Position numbers and translations under genes: made by a program
In this document: positions 18,889 to 27,568 of the stretch, one piece after another
Layout: every line of letters begins with the position of its first letter
Numbering within the stretch: position 1 is the first letter of the stretch
The notes under the pieces: generated by a model
Told to the model about the DNA's origin: nothing
Seen by the model: only the letters and a program-made list of their open reading frames with translations
Database searches by the model: none
NCBI GenBank assembly: GCA_963712485.1
Contig: CAVQID010000019.1
Location: 248,001-312,000 of the forward strand
Source: JALORV01 sp963712485
GTDB lineage: Bacteria; Pseudomonadota; Gammaproteobacteria; Burkholderiales; Burkholderiaceae_F
Length of the DNA: 64,000 nucleotides
Direction of reading: 5' to 3'

Positions 18889-19559
18889 CGCTTTCCGGCT
18901 CCGTCGTGCGGTGCCAGGCGGCCGTGATCGAGTCGCAGGATGCGGTCAGCGGTTGCCGCCGCCGCTTCGGAATGTGTGACGAGCACGCCGGCCGCATGTC
19001 GTCCGCGGATCTCGCGCGCGAGAAGATCGAGGACCACCGCGGCGGTGTCCGGGTCGAGGTTGCCGGTCGGTTCGTCGGCCAGCACGAGCGCAGGCTGGTG
19101 CACCAGCGCCCGTGCCACGGCCACGCGCTGCAACTCGCCGCCGGACAGTTCGCGCGGCATGCTCGATTCGCGCCCGCCGAGACCGACTTCCGCAAGCAAC
19201 TCCGTCGCGCGACGCTCGCGGGGCTCGGGCTCGACGCCGAGCAGCACCAGCGGCAGCGCAACGTTCTGCACGACGGTGAGGTGCGGCAGGATGTGAAAGG
19301 CCTGGAAGACGAACCCCAGCCTGGCGCGGCGCGTCAGCGTTCGCGCGGTGTCGTCGAGCGCGGCGATGTCGGTGCCGTCGATGACGACCGAACCGGCGTC
19401 CGGCCGGTCCAGTCCCGCAATCAGGTTGAGCAGGGTCGACTTGCCCGAACCCGATTCGCCGACGATCGCCACGTACTCGCCGCTGCCCACCGTGAGACGA
19501 AGCGCGTCGAGCACGGTACGGTCGCGATAGCGCTTGGTCAGTCCCTCGATCTGCAGCAT
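18885..19559 (-). CDS. LolD/MacB-type ABC transporter ATP-binding protein
   Basis: A 224-residue ATPase that powers the FtsX-type permease encoded immediately downstream. It has Walker A GESGSGKST (residues ~36-44), the Q-loop in FVFQAFHILPHLT, signature LSGGELQRVAVARA, Walker B LVLADEPTGNLD and the H-loop in VTHSEAAA. The MacB/LolD-class signature DEPTGNLD is clear. The operon order ATPase - permease - AttH runs leftward from a promoter in the ~97-base gap shared with the divergent threonine deaminase gene. Confidence 0.93.
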   Translation of the reverse strand: MLQIEGLTKRYRDRTVLDALRLTVGSGEYVAIVGESGSGKSTLLNLIAGLDRPDAGSVVIDGTDIAALDDTARTLTRRARLGFVFQAFHILPHLTVVQNVALPLVLLGVEPEPRERRATELLAEVGLGGRESSMPRELSGGELQRVAVARALVHQPALVLADEPTGNLDPDTAAVVLDLLAREIRGRHAAGVLVTHSEAAAATADRILRLDHGRLAPHDGAGKR

Positions 19560-19656
19560 TCGGCCGATTCTACGGACCGCATGCCCTCCGATTCCGGCCC
19601 TCGCTCGCAGAAGCGGCCGCTACAATCGCCGCCCCAGTGTGTCCTGCGAGCCCGCG

Positions 19657-20871
19657 TTGAGCGAAACGGTCACCCTTGCGTCAATACGCGCCGCCGCGGA
19701 ACGCCTGCGCGGGCACGTCGAGGAGACGCCGTGCGTGCATTCGCGCACGCTGTCGCAGATCACGGGTGCAGAGGTCTACCTCAAGTTCGAGAATCTGCAG
19801 TTCACTGCATCGTTCAAGGAGCGCGGCGCGCTCAACAAGCTTGCGCTGCTGACGCCCGCGCAGCGATCGAGTGGCGTCATTGCCGTGTCGGCGGGCAACC
19901 ATGCGCAGGGTGTCGCCTACCACGCCGAGCGGCTCGGCATCCCGGCCGTGATCGTGATGCCGCGGTTCACGCCGACCGTGAAGATCGAGCGCACGCGCGG
20001 CTTCGGGCCGGAGATCATCCTGACCGGCGACACGTTCGACGACGCGCGCCAGGAGGCGGCAACGATCGCCGCGCAGCGTGGTCTCACCATGGTGCATCCG
20101 TACGACGATGCCGACGTGATTGCCGGGCAGGGCACGATCGCGCTCGAAATGCTGGCGCAGCAGCCGTCGCTCGACTGTCTTTGTGTGGCGATCGGCGGCG
20201 GCGGACTGATCTCGGGCATGGCCATCGCGGCGCGGGCGCTGCGGCCCGGAATCCTGATCGTCGGCGTTCAGACCGACCAGTTCCCCTCGATGTACTCGTT
20301 GTTCAAGGGCGTGGAGCTGCCTATGGCCAACGCGACGCTGGCCGAAGGCATCGCGGTGAAGCAGCCGGGTGAACTCACCCGTGAAATCGTCCGCCGCATC
20401 GTCGATGACGTCGTGCTCGTCGCCGAAGGCGACATCGAGCAGGCCATCGTCATGCTGCTCGAGATCGAGAAGACGGTCGTCGAGGGCGCCGGGGCCACCG
20501 GACTCGCAGCGATGATCCGTCATCGCGAGCGCTTCCTCGGCCGCAAGGTCGGGCTGATCCTGTGCGGCGGCAACATCGATCCGATGGTGCTGGCCGACAT
20601 CATCGAGCGCGGCATGGTGCGCGCCGGGCGGCTCGCGCGCATCCGCGTGCACACACGCGACGTCCCGGGTGAACTGGCGCGCGCCGCCACGCTGATCGGC
20701 CAGGCCGGTGCGAACATCGAGGAGGTCGAGCATCAGCGCGCCTTCACGACCTTGCCGGTGCAGAACGCCGAGCTCGAGTTCGTGCTGCAGACGCGCGGGC
20801 CGGAGCACATCGAAGAGGTGCTTCGCACATTGCGCAATGCCGGGCTCTACGCCAACACGCATCCGTATTGA
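19657..20871 (+). CDS. ilvA: Threonine ammonia-lyase (threonine deaminase) with C-terminal ACT domain
   Basis: A PLP enzyme that converts threonine to 2-oxobutanoate, the first step to isoleucine, or degrades threonine. The PLP lysine is in FTASFKERGALNK (about residue 54), with the phosphate-binding loop in AIGGGGLISG near residue 180. A single ACT domain of about 75 residues (ARIRVHTRDVPGELARAATL) ends the protein, which fits the ~400-residue short class (TdcB plus ACT) rather than E. coli IlvA with two ACT-like domains. The start is uncertain: TTG 19657 and GTG 19639 are in frame with no good ribosome-binding site. The symbol is by function; the catabolic name tdcB is also possible. Confidence 0.88.
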   Translation: MSETVTLASIRAAAERLRGHVEETPCVHSRTLSQITGAEVYLKFENLQFTASFKERGALNKLALLTPAQRSSGVIAVSAGNHAQGVAYHAERLGIPAVIVMPRFTPTVKIERTRGFGPEIILTGDTFDDARQEAATIAAQRGLTMVHPYDDADVIAGQGTIALEMLAQQPSLDCLCVAIGGGGLISGMAIAARALRPGILIVGVQTDQFPSMYSLFKGVELPMANATLAEGIAVKQPGELTREIVRRIVDDVVLVAEGDIEQAIVMLLEIEKTVVEGAGATGLAAMIRHRERFLGRKVGLILCGGNIDPMVLADIIERGMVRAGRLARIRVHTRDVPGELARAATLIGQAGANIEEVEHQRAFTTLPVQNAELEFVLQTRGPEHIEEVLRTLRNAGLYANTHPY

Positions 20872-20987
20872 ATTTCGCTTCGCGCCCACGTCATCGCGCG
20901 TCGAGGCCGTGGCCGCTTGCGCCAGATCAGTGTCGCCACGAAGAACGCCGCTATGGTGTTCTTCAATGAACGACGCGGGAGACGGCA

Positions 20988-21524
20988 ATGATTGCTGCGC
21001 GGACCCCCAACATGATCCACGCCACAGGCGCACGGCGACCTGCTGCGCCGGTTACCGCTGGCAGGGCGCCCCGCAAGCCGAAGGCGGTCGACTGGAATGC
21101 CAAGCTGCGGCCGGAGCTCGAGCCCGAGATCGTCACGGACAAACGCCTCGGCGACCGCCTGCTGTTGCCGACGCCGTTGCTGGTGGCCGACGCCATTGCG
21201 TCGGTGCCACCAGGGGCAACAATCAGGATCTCGCAGCTGCGTGATCGACTGGCACAGCAATGCGGTGCCGACCGTACCTGTCCGCTGATGACCGGCATCT
21301 TCGTGAAGATCATCGCGGGCGCGGTGGCGGACGACCTGGTCCAGCGCCGCAAGCCGCGCTGGCCGGTGTGGCGCCTCGTCGGCGACGATGGGCGCCTGAA
21401 CACCACGTGGCCGCTCGATGCGCTGTATCGCGCCACGCGGCTGCGCGAAGAGGGAGTCCGTCTCGGTCGCAAGGCAGGGGCATGGCAGGTGCTCGATGCT
21501 CCGGGCGGGAGAACACTGACGTAG
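20988..21524 (+). CDS. MGMT/Atl-like DNA-binding domain protein, no catalytic Cys
   Basis: A 178-residue protein starting at ATG 20988 behind cgggagacggca. The C-terminal half (CGADRTCPLMTGIFVKI, then RWPVWRLVGDDGRLN, then ATRLREEGVRL) follows the pattern of the DNA-binding domain of O6-alkylguanine methyltransferases and alkyltransferase-like proteins (TTG, PxWRV.xxDG, LLxxEGV). The catalytic PCHR motif is absent. The N-terminal 35 residues are basic and Pro/Ala-rich. I infer a non-catalytic alkyl-DNA-binding or regulatory role. It is not obviously coupled to egtD, 60 bases downstream on the same strand. Confidence 0.7.
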   Translation: MIAARTPNMIHATGARRPAAPVTAGRAPRKPKAVDWNAKLRPELEPEIVTDKRLGDRLLLPTPLLVADAIASVPPGATIRISQLRDRLAQQCGADRTCPLMTGIFVKIIAGAVADDLVQRRKPRWPVWRLVGDDGRLNTTWPLDALYRATRLREEGVRLGRKAGAWQVLDAPGGRTLT

Positions 21525-21584
21525 CGGTGCAATTGAGCCGCAACGCACGGGTGCGGCCTTGCGGCTCTGCCCGTAGACTTCGGC

Positions 21585-22547
21585 ATGGCTTTACAGGAGT
21601 CATCGCCGCCGGTGCAGTTCTTTGACCGGCTGCCGGCCGCGACTGATCCGGCCGCGGAGCTGCGCGCAGGCATTGCCGCCGCCGCAGCCTTCATCCCGCC
21701 CAAGTTCTTCTACGACCCGCTCGGCGCGCGCCTGTTCGAAGCGATCTGCGAGCTGCCCGAGTACACGCTGCCCCGCGACGAGCAGGCGATTTTCGATCGC
21801 CGCACTGGCGACATCGCCGCGGCGATCGGGCAGGGCAGCACGCTGATCGATCTGGGTGCCGGCAACTGCGCCAAGGCCGAACGCCTCTTCCCGGCGCTGC
21901 AGCCCGAACAGTATGTCGCAGTCGATATCGCCGCCGCGTTCCTTCGCGTCCAGCTCGCGTTGCTCGCGCAGCGCCATGCCGGCCTTGACATCGTCGGCAT
22001 TGCCGCCGACTTCACCCACAGCCTGGAACTGCCGGAAGCCGTGCGCACGCAGCGTCGCGTCGCGTTCTATCCGGGCTCTTCGATCGGCAACTTCACGCCA
22101 GAGGAAGCCGTGGAGTTCCTCGGACGCGTGCGCACGCTGTGCGGAGGCGGGCACCTGCTGCTCGGTGCGGACCTGGTGCGCAGTTCCGCCGAACTGGTCC
22201 GGGCTTATGACGACGCACTGGGCGTTACCGCCGCGTTCAATCTCAATGTGTTCAACGTCGCCAACCGCATCGCCGGAACCGACTTCGTTCTGGCCGACTG
22301 GCGCCATCTCGCGCTCTTCAATCCGGACCAAAGCCGCATCGAGATGTACCTGGAAGCGCGCCACCCGGTGCGGGTGCGCTGGCCCGGTGGCGATCGCCGC
22401 TTCGCGGCCGGCGAGCGCATCCACACCGAGAATTCCTACAAATACACGCTGACCGGCGTTTCAGAACTGCTGCGATCGGCCGGTTACGCGACCGTGCGCG
22501 CCTATACCGATCCGATGGAGCGGTTCGCGCTCGCGCTTGCCCAATGA
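21585..22547 (+). CDS. egtD: L-histidine N-alpha-methyltransferase
   Basis: EgtD trimethylates histidine with three SAM molecules to give hercynine, the precursor of ergothioneine and selenoneine. At 320 residues it has normal family length. Signatures include the N-terminal PKFFYDPLGARLFEAICELPEYTLPRDE region (cited here as FYDPLGARLFE), the SAM-binding LIDLGAGNCAKAERL, the FYPGSSIGNFTPEEA segment and the C-terminal IHTENSYKYT, which binds substrate. The stop is 14 bases from the stop of the convergent egtB gene. Hercynine made here would also supply SenA, encoded 7 kb away in this window. Confidence 0.96.
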   Translation: MALQESSPPVQFFDRLPAATDPAAELRAGIAAAAAFIPPKFFYDPLGARLFEAICELPEYTLPRDEQAIFDRRTGDIAAAIGQGSTLIDLGAGNCAKAERLFPALQPEQYVAVDIAAAFLRVQLALLAQRHAGLDIVGIAADFTHSLELPEAVRTQRRVAFYPGSSIGNFTPEEAVEFLGRVRTLCGGGHLLLGADLVRSSAELVRAYDDALGVTAAFNLNVFNVANRIAGTDFVLADWRHLALFNPDQSRIEMYLEARHPVRVRWPGGDRRFAAGERIHTENSYKYTLTGVSELLRSAGYATVRAYTDPMERFALALAQ

Positions 22548-22561
22548 GCGCGCCCCGCGAC

Positions 22562-23795
22562 TTACGAGCGTGCCAGCCTGACGGTGGTGTACGCGTACGG
22601 ATACTCGCGGCGGAACCAGTTGCGAAACGAGGGTCGCACGAGCCGCCGCGCGGTGCGCGGTGACGCCCCCTTCAGCACGAAGTGCTCGTTGTCGAAGAAG
22701 TTCGCCGAATAGCCGGCGTAGTAGGGCCGCGGGCTGAAGCCGTCGAACCCGGCAAACGGCGTCGCCGTCCATTCCCAGCCGTTCCCCACCATCTGCTCGA
22801 CGCCGAGCGGCGTTGCTCCCGAGGGGCTGGCGCTGGCCGGCCGCGGATCCCAGTGTGCGAAGTCGAAGTTGCCGCGGGCTTCGTCCGGGTCTTCCTCGCC
22901 CCACGGGAAACGCCGCTCGCCATCGCCGTAGGCAGCCCGTTGCCATTCCGCCTCCGTCGGCAGCCGTGCTCCGGCCCACCCGGCATAGGCGACCGCCTGC
23001 CGGTGCGTCAGATATACGGGCGCATCCAGTGGCAGCGGCACTTCGTCGAACATGCGTCGCAGCCACCAGTGACCGTCGCATTGGCGCCAGAACGGCGGCA
23101 CCGCGCCGCCGGCATTGACGAAGCGCAGATAGTTGCCATTGGTCGCCTTGCGACGCGCCAGTTCGAAGTCGCCGACCGAGACCGTGTGCCGGGGAAATTC
23201 ATTGTCCCAGCCGAACGCGTTGGCCTCCTGACCGAGCGTCGTCGCGACCGCCGGCGATCTCGAGCCAGTGCGCGCGTGCGGTCGCGTGCTCGATTCGGTC
23301 GGCGCGCGAGGCGACGTGCGCGACCGGCGCGCGCTTCGTCGACGGCGCCAGTTGGTGAAGCAGGTAGCAGAGGGTCTCTGCATGCATCCATCGATGTTCG
23401 AGCACCGTCAGCACGCGCTCTGCCGGAAGCTCCTCCCAAAGCTCGTCCACCTGCCGACGCGTGCGCGCGACGTAGGCGCGGACCTCGTCGAGCGTCGGCC
23501 AGTCAGTCGACCGGTCGACCGGAGCCTCGCCGGGCGCAGGATCGATCCCGGCCTCGAACAGGCGATCGAACGATGGCTGGAATGACGGCAGATCCAGGAC
23601 CCCTCGGCCGAGCTGGTTCCAGTCGAACGCGTCGAGGTGGCCGACATAGAAGATCAGCCGGTGGCGATCGGCTACAGGCCGTTGGTAGAGCGTTCCGTCG
23701 GCGACCAGCGCGAACAACTGGTCGGTATGCGCCCGTGCGGCCAGCAGCTCCCGGCGGACCCGCGTCGCCGGTCGTTCACGTGTCAGCGTATCCAT
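22562..23795 (-). CDS. egtB: Ergothioneine-type sulfoxide synthase EgtB (one frameshift)
   Basis: EgtB is a non-haem iron enzyme that joins hercynine and a thiol (cysteine or gamma-glutamylcysteine) with oxygen, forming a C-S bond. The N-terminal DinB-like domain carries the iron ligands H53 (YVGHLDAFDW) and H134/H138 in HRWMHAE. The C-terminal FGE-sulfatase domain shows RLPTEAEWQRAA and GNGWEWTATPF. The frame breaks near 23245-23255 between EIAGGR and TLGQEANAFGWDNEF; the total length is one base over a multiple of three. No egtA, egtC or egtE lies in the window, so the thiol donor is undecided. Confidence 0.92.
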
Positions 23796-23962
23796 CGATT
23801 TACCTTACCCCCATCCAAACGTGGGAGCCAATCGCGTGCCCGCGCGGTGATCAGGGGCTCTCCGGGCAGGCAGGAAGCCTTGAACTGCGGCCGAAACGGC
23901 CTGCCGCGCTCAACCTCGCCACGGGAGGTCCGAAAGTAGATTTACCGACAACACAGGCGCCG

Positions 23963-23974
23963 GTAAGTACTTAC
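23963..23974. promoter_or_regulatory. 12-bp palindrome upstream of a ribbon-helix-helix gene
   Basis: gtaagtacttac is a perfect 12-base palindrome ending 13 bases before the ATG of the ribbon-helix-helix gene. A looser inverted repeat (ttaccg 23942-23947 / cggtaa 23961-23966) overlaps it. RHH repressors often bind such sites to control themselves, so this is a candidate operator. Confidence 0.5.
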
Positions 23975-23987
23975 GGCAAACGGCACG

Positions 23988-24206
23988 ATGAAGAGGGTCA
24001 CCCTGGAAATCGACGAATCGACCGATACGCAGATCGCCGAACTCGCGCAGCGCTGTGATGCGACGCCAGGCGAGTTCGTCGACATGCTGTGCGCGTCTCT
24101 CGACCCCGAAACGCTGGCGCGCGTGATTCAGCACGCGATACGCGACGACACCGTGACCTCCGAGCCGGGCATCGCGAAGATGCCGGAGCGACGCCGTGTC
24201 AAGTAG
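23988..24206 (+). CDS. Small ribbon-helix-helix (CopG-like) protein
   Basis: A 72-residue protein whose first 45 residues fit a ribbon-helix-helix DNA-binding fold: strand KRVTLEID, helix DTQIAELAQRC, turn DATP, helix GEFVDMLCASL. The remaining tail is basic (MPERRRVK). No toxin gene accompanies it: the next gene downstream is convergent, and egtB is divergent upstream. A palindrome sits just before the start, so it may repress itself. The ribosome-binding site is poor. Family assignment is by pattern only. Confidence 0.6.
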   Translation: MKRVTLEIDESTDTQIAELAQRCDATPGEFVDMLCASLDPETLARVIQHAIRDDTVTSEPGIAKMPERRRVK

Positions 24207-24301
24207 AGCGGGCCGGCGGTTCAATCGCGCCGGGCCCTGAAACTTCCTGAATTTGAAATCGGGCAACCGGGCGCTCGGGCGGCCGCCCGTAGCGCGCGCG
24301 G

Positions 24302-26145
24302 CTAGCGGCGCATCTCGAAGAGCGTGGTCTCCGGGTCCGTGCCCTTGAGCGCTTCGGCGATCTGCTTGCGCGCCTTGATGAACGGCGAGTTCTTCGCTTC
24401 GACCGCCAGGAACTCGTCGAGGTCGCCGTGCTCGCGCTGCAGCCGCGGCACGAGTTCGAGGAAGATGTCGGTCAGTTCCGGGTCGAACTGCTTGCCGCGC
24501 AGCGACGCTGATCTCGGCCAGCGCGTCCGACACCTTCCAGGCCTCCTTGTACGGGCGCTTGTGGGTCAGCGCGTCGAAGACGTCGGCCAGCGCACTGACG
24601 CGCGCCGCGATCGGAATCGCCGTGCCGGCGAGCTTCGTCGGATAGCCGTTGCCGTCCCACCGCTCGTGGTGATGGCGCGCGATCTCCTCGGCGATGTGCA
24701 TCTGCGGCATGTTCGACTTCGCCAGGATGTCGGCGCCGGCGGTCGTGTGCGTCTGCATGATCTCGCGCTCGCCCGGCGTCAGCTTGCCCGGCTTGAGCAG
24801 GATCGCGTCCGGCACGACCAGCTTGCCGATGTCGTGCAGGCGCGCCGCGAGGTCGATCAGGAAGCAGACGTCGTCTTCGAGGCCGATCTCCTTGCCGAGG
24901 ATCGACGCCAGGCGGCCGACGCGATAGCAGTGCTCGCCGGTCGTGTCGTCGTGCAGCTCGGCCGCGACCGACTGCTGTTCCAGCAGCAGGATGCGGTTGC
25001 GCATCAGCTCGCGTTCGCCGAGCTGGATGCGCAGCTTGCCGCGGTGGTTGGCCATCGCGACGTCGATGGAGCCGGGGCCGAAGGCGGGCTGCTCGACCTG
25101 CTTGATGTACTCGCTGTGGTGCATCAGCACCTGGGCGGCCTTCGCTTCGCGATTCATGGCGAGCAGTTCGTGCAGGTAGACGAGCGCGACATCCGGCTGG
25201 CCGGCAGCTTCGTAGCCGGCGATGCAGCAGAAAGTGCCTCTCGCACTTCAGACCGAACCGCGACCCGAGCATGCTCCAGAGACTTCTTCAGCCGAGTCAG
25301 GCCAATGTCGGTTCGTTTCGCGTGTACGTCGACTCAGTCCGGTAATTACGGCGGCCAGGTATTCGGCCCGGGCGCTTGCGGCCCTTGCTGCAAAGCGGCG
25401 GGCGAGTTCGCAGTGTTCTTCTGCGTGGCCAACTTCGCCGATCTCCAGCAGCAGCCTTGCGTAGTGGTTCTCTGCGAAGACTCGTATGAAGCACTCGTCA
25501 GCGGTCGCGGGCTTAGGATTCAGTTCGATCGCAGTTCGGACTGCCTTCAATCCGCGCCGAACGTCATGCAGGTGCACGGACAGTTGGCGATGTTTGCGTA
25601 CGCGACGCGCTCAACCGGGCCGAAGTCGGCCGAACCGTGAGCGAGGGTTGCAGCGCGTTCGAAAGCACTCCAGTGCGTCACCGTACTGCGCCGAACCCTG
25701 AAGCGCGAGTCCCAGATTGTTCCAGACCGGCGCTTCCGCTCCAGGGTTACCCAACGAACGGCGACTTCGAGGGCCTCCAGGAGCGATTCGGTTGCGCTGG
25801 GCAGGCTGCCAGTTTCCACAAACATGAGTCCGCCGTTGCGACAGTGCACGCCGGAGGAGGTGGGATTCCGATTTGCCGTGCGAAGGCGGAGCTTTGAGTC
25901 GCTGCGGACAAGCCGAGAACTGGCTGTGCCGAAAGGTAGAAATAGTTCGCAATCAGAAGCAAACACTCAGTGGCTTCGACACTGGCATGATCCGAGGGCA
26001 GGACCGCCAGTTCCTCGTATGCGCTGCGAAACGCCGTTGTCGCGTCGGCTGAAGGCGTGGCGAGCAATGGACGAAGCTGCGAGTTCAGATCGGCGCAGCG
26101 CGCGCGTGACTGATCTGCCGGAGATGGGATGAAGGCCGCGGACAT
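24302..26145 (-). CDS. TPR-repeat and HD-GYP cyclic-di-GMP phosphodiesterase (multiple frameshifts)
   Basis: Reading across frames gives one protein of about 610 residues: an N-terminal helical region with TPR-like repeats (NPGAEAPVWNNLGLALQGSA; FAENHYARLLLEIGEVGHAEEH) and a C-terminal HD-GYP domain. The catalytic HD is in ARLHDIGKLVVPDAIL, and the GYP signature is HHERWDGNGYPTKLAG. HD-GYP enzymes hydrolyse c-di-GMP, and a TPR front end suggests control by a protein or peptide partner. The frame changes at least six times (near 25850, 25830, 25745, 25680, 25570, 25330-25240 and 24505). This is the most broken gene in the window and could be a pseudogene. It is divergent from the double-glycine peptide gene at 26329. 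Confidence 0.75.
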
Positions 26146-26215
26146 GTCTACAAAGTCTGCCAGTGCAAGGTAACGGAAGCCCGGTTAGGGGACGAAACGT
26201 GACGGACACAAGGGC

Positions 26216-26245
26216 TTGCTTTTTCCCTACAGTCACCATTACATT
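26216..26245 (+). promoter_or_regulatory. Candidate promoter of the peptide gene
   Basis: TTGCTT (26216-26221) and TACATT (26240-26245) with an 18-base spacer form a plausible sigma-70 promoter pointing to the peptide gene. Transcription would begin close to the inverted repeat at 26252. Unverified. Confidence 0.35.
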
Positions 26246-26251
26246 TCACCC

Positions 26252-26279
26252 AACTCGCTTATCGGCCGACTAGCGAGTT
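26252..26279. promoter_or_regulatory. Inverted repeat in the peptide/TPR-HD-GYP divergent region
   Basis: aactcgct (26252-26259) and agcgagtt (26272-26279) are perfect reverse complements around a centre that itself contains tcggccga. It lies just after the candidate promoter, 49 bases before the peptide ATG. It could be an operator or a 5'-UTR hairpin. Confidence 0.5.
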
Positions 26280-26328
26280 ACTTGAGGCTCAATTCGATCG
26301 AAGTGACGAAACGAAGCAGGGGACGCCC

Positions 26329-26532
26329 ATGGATCAGGTAGTCGAGCAAGTCGTTGAAATCGAAGAAGAAGTTGTTGAGTTGAGCCTAGCCGAACTGGCC
26401 CAGGTCGGCGGCGGGGTGGGCGCGGGACTTGCATGTAAGTCTGGGCGACACTCCAAACGAAAGGGCGCTTCGGCGCCCTTTTCTTTTGTATTCAAGTACT
26501 TGGCGTTATCGGCTGGCTCCTGCCTTAGATGA
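26329..26532 (+). CDS. Short peptide with a double-glycine-type leader
   Basis: A 67-codon frame beginning at ATG 26329 behind agcaggggacgccc. The first 28 residues are acidic and Val/Glu-rich and end in ELSLAELAQVGGG, which fits the class-II bacteriocin/RiPP leader rule (LSxxELxxVxGG) recognised by C39-type exporters. The presumed core begins VGAGLACKSGRHSKRKG and is basic. An intrinsic terminator lies inside the frame (26460-26482), so the mature product probably ends earlier, or an indel hides the true stop (TAA at 26436 is one frame away). No C39 transporter or modification enzyme is encoded nearby. The divergent neighbour encodes the TPR/HD-GYP protein. Confidence 0.6.
   Translation: MDQVVEQVVEIEEEVVELSLAELAQVGGGVGAGLACKSGRHSKRKGASAPFSFVFKYLALSAGSCLR
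26460..26486 (+). terminator. Intrinsic terminator after the peptide gene
   Basis: aaagggcgc (26460-26468), loop ttcg, gcgcccttt (26473-26481), followed by T-rich sequence. A perfect 9-bp stem with a stable UUCG loop and T-run. It also faces the 3' end of the convergent nucleotidyltransferase-fold gene. Confidence 0.85.
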
Positions 26533-27562
26533 AATCCAGAGTGGGAGTCTGTCGCAGCAAGGCCTGCCGACCCTCGGACGCCCTTTCCTTCCACCCCGGC
26601 CCGCGCGCTGCAGCATCGTCCCAGGCAGCCTTGAGTTCGTCCATTCGCCCGTTCTCAAGGCACCACTCGATGATCGCGGCTGCCTGAAGCAGGTCCTTGG
26701 CCGACTTGGTCCGCTCTCGAATCGGCCGTTCTCCGTAGACGATGAGCTTATGGATCGCGAACCGCTCGGGCGAAGGAAGTTTGACCGTACATGCCCCGGC
26801 ATTGGCGAAAACGCAGCCCTGCGTCGTGCCTTCGAGCGAAAACTCCATGAATTTCAGCGGCTCGAGCGCGATGTTGAGATCAGGCATGCGAACCGCTGCG
26901 CCGGTGCGCGTCATGCTGGTCACGAAGTCGACTCGGAGTTCCGCATCGTCCTTGCTCCGGTATTGGGCGCCGAGTCCCCCGTTGAGCTCGCTGATCGGTA
27001 GCAGCCCGAGCTTCAGCGACTCGAGCGCGCCGTGGACGTCGATCTTGAGGTCAGCCGGCAAGGCGACTGAGACGTTGCGACCGGCGTGGGCGAAATCGAC
27101 ATCCAGCGTGGCGGTGCCGTGCAGCCAGCGCACACCGAGCAGATTGCCCATGGCGATGAAGGCGTGGGTGCCGATCAGGATGCCGCCGGCGCGGAACAGG
27201 CCGTACTCAGACAGCCGTTTGACGATCCGGAAGTGCTTCGCCGCCAGCGGCGTGCAGCCGTGGGCGATTGCTGCTCGAGCCTGGGGCGCAAGCGGGCTCG
27301 AACCGCGCGCGCTCTTGAAGTTCTCGACGAAGCTGCGGACCTCCTCGGAATCCGGGCCGACATAGACGAGGCGCGGGCGCTCGACACCGGGCTCGCGATA
27401 AGTGAAGTACCAGTAGTTCGCGCCCTTCCGCTGTGTCTTCCTGTGGAACGATCCGGAAATTCCAGCGAGTGCGCCGGACAGTTCGGTCGCGCGCGTGCGC
27501 TCCGCAAGCTCCGCGTAAGCCGTCTGGGCGGACAGCGAAAGTTCAGCGTAGCGTTCGGGCAT
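26525..27562 (-). CDS. Nucleotidyltransferase-fold protein (GSU2403 type)
   Basis: A 345-residue protein starting at ATG 27562. The middle carries a nucleotidyltransferase-like core: AGGILIGTHAFIAMGNLLG, then ATLDVDFAHAG as the metal-binding D-x-D strand, then AELRVDFVTSM. This matches the GSU2403-type family (NTP_transf_8, DUF1814/AbiEii-like). Substrate unknown; relatives include toxin-type nucleotidyltransferases, but no partner antitoxin is present. It has its own promoter with the -10 box only six bases before the ATG, so the mRNA should be leaderless. It lies 120 bases downstream of senC on the same strand; a selenium link is not implied. Confidence 0.8.
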   Translation of the reverse strand: MPERYAELSLSAQTAYAELAERTRATELSGALAGISGSFHRKTQRKGANYWYFTYREPGVERPRLVYVGPDSEEVRSFVENFKSARGSSPLAPQARAAIAHGCTPLAAKHFRIVKRLSEYGLFRAGGILIGTHAFIAMGNLLGVRWLHGTATLDVDFAHAGRNVSVALPADLKIDVHGALESLKLGLLPISELNGGLGAQYRSKDDAELRVDFVTSMTRTGAAVRMPDLNIALEPLKFMEFSLEGTTQGCVFANAGACTVKLPSPERFAIHKLIVYGERPIRERTKSAKDLLQAAAIIEWCLENGRMDELKAAWDDAAARGPGWKERASEGRQALLRQTPTLDFI

Positions 27563-27568
27563 CGCCGT

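Noticed and set aside
23988..24206. Ribbon-helix-helix protein as half of a toxin-antitoxin pair
   Set aside because: No toxin gene lies next to it; the flanking genes are egtB and the HD-GYP gene on the opposite strand.
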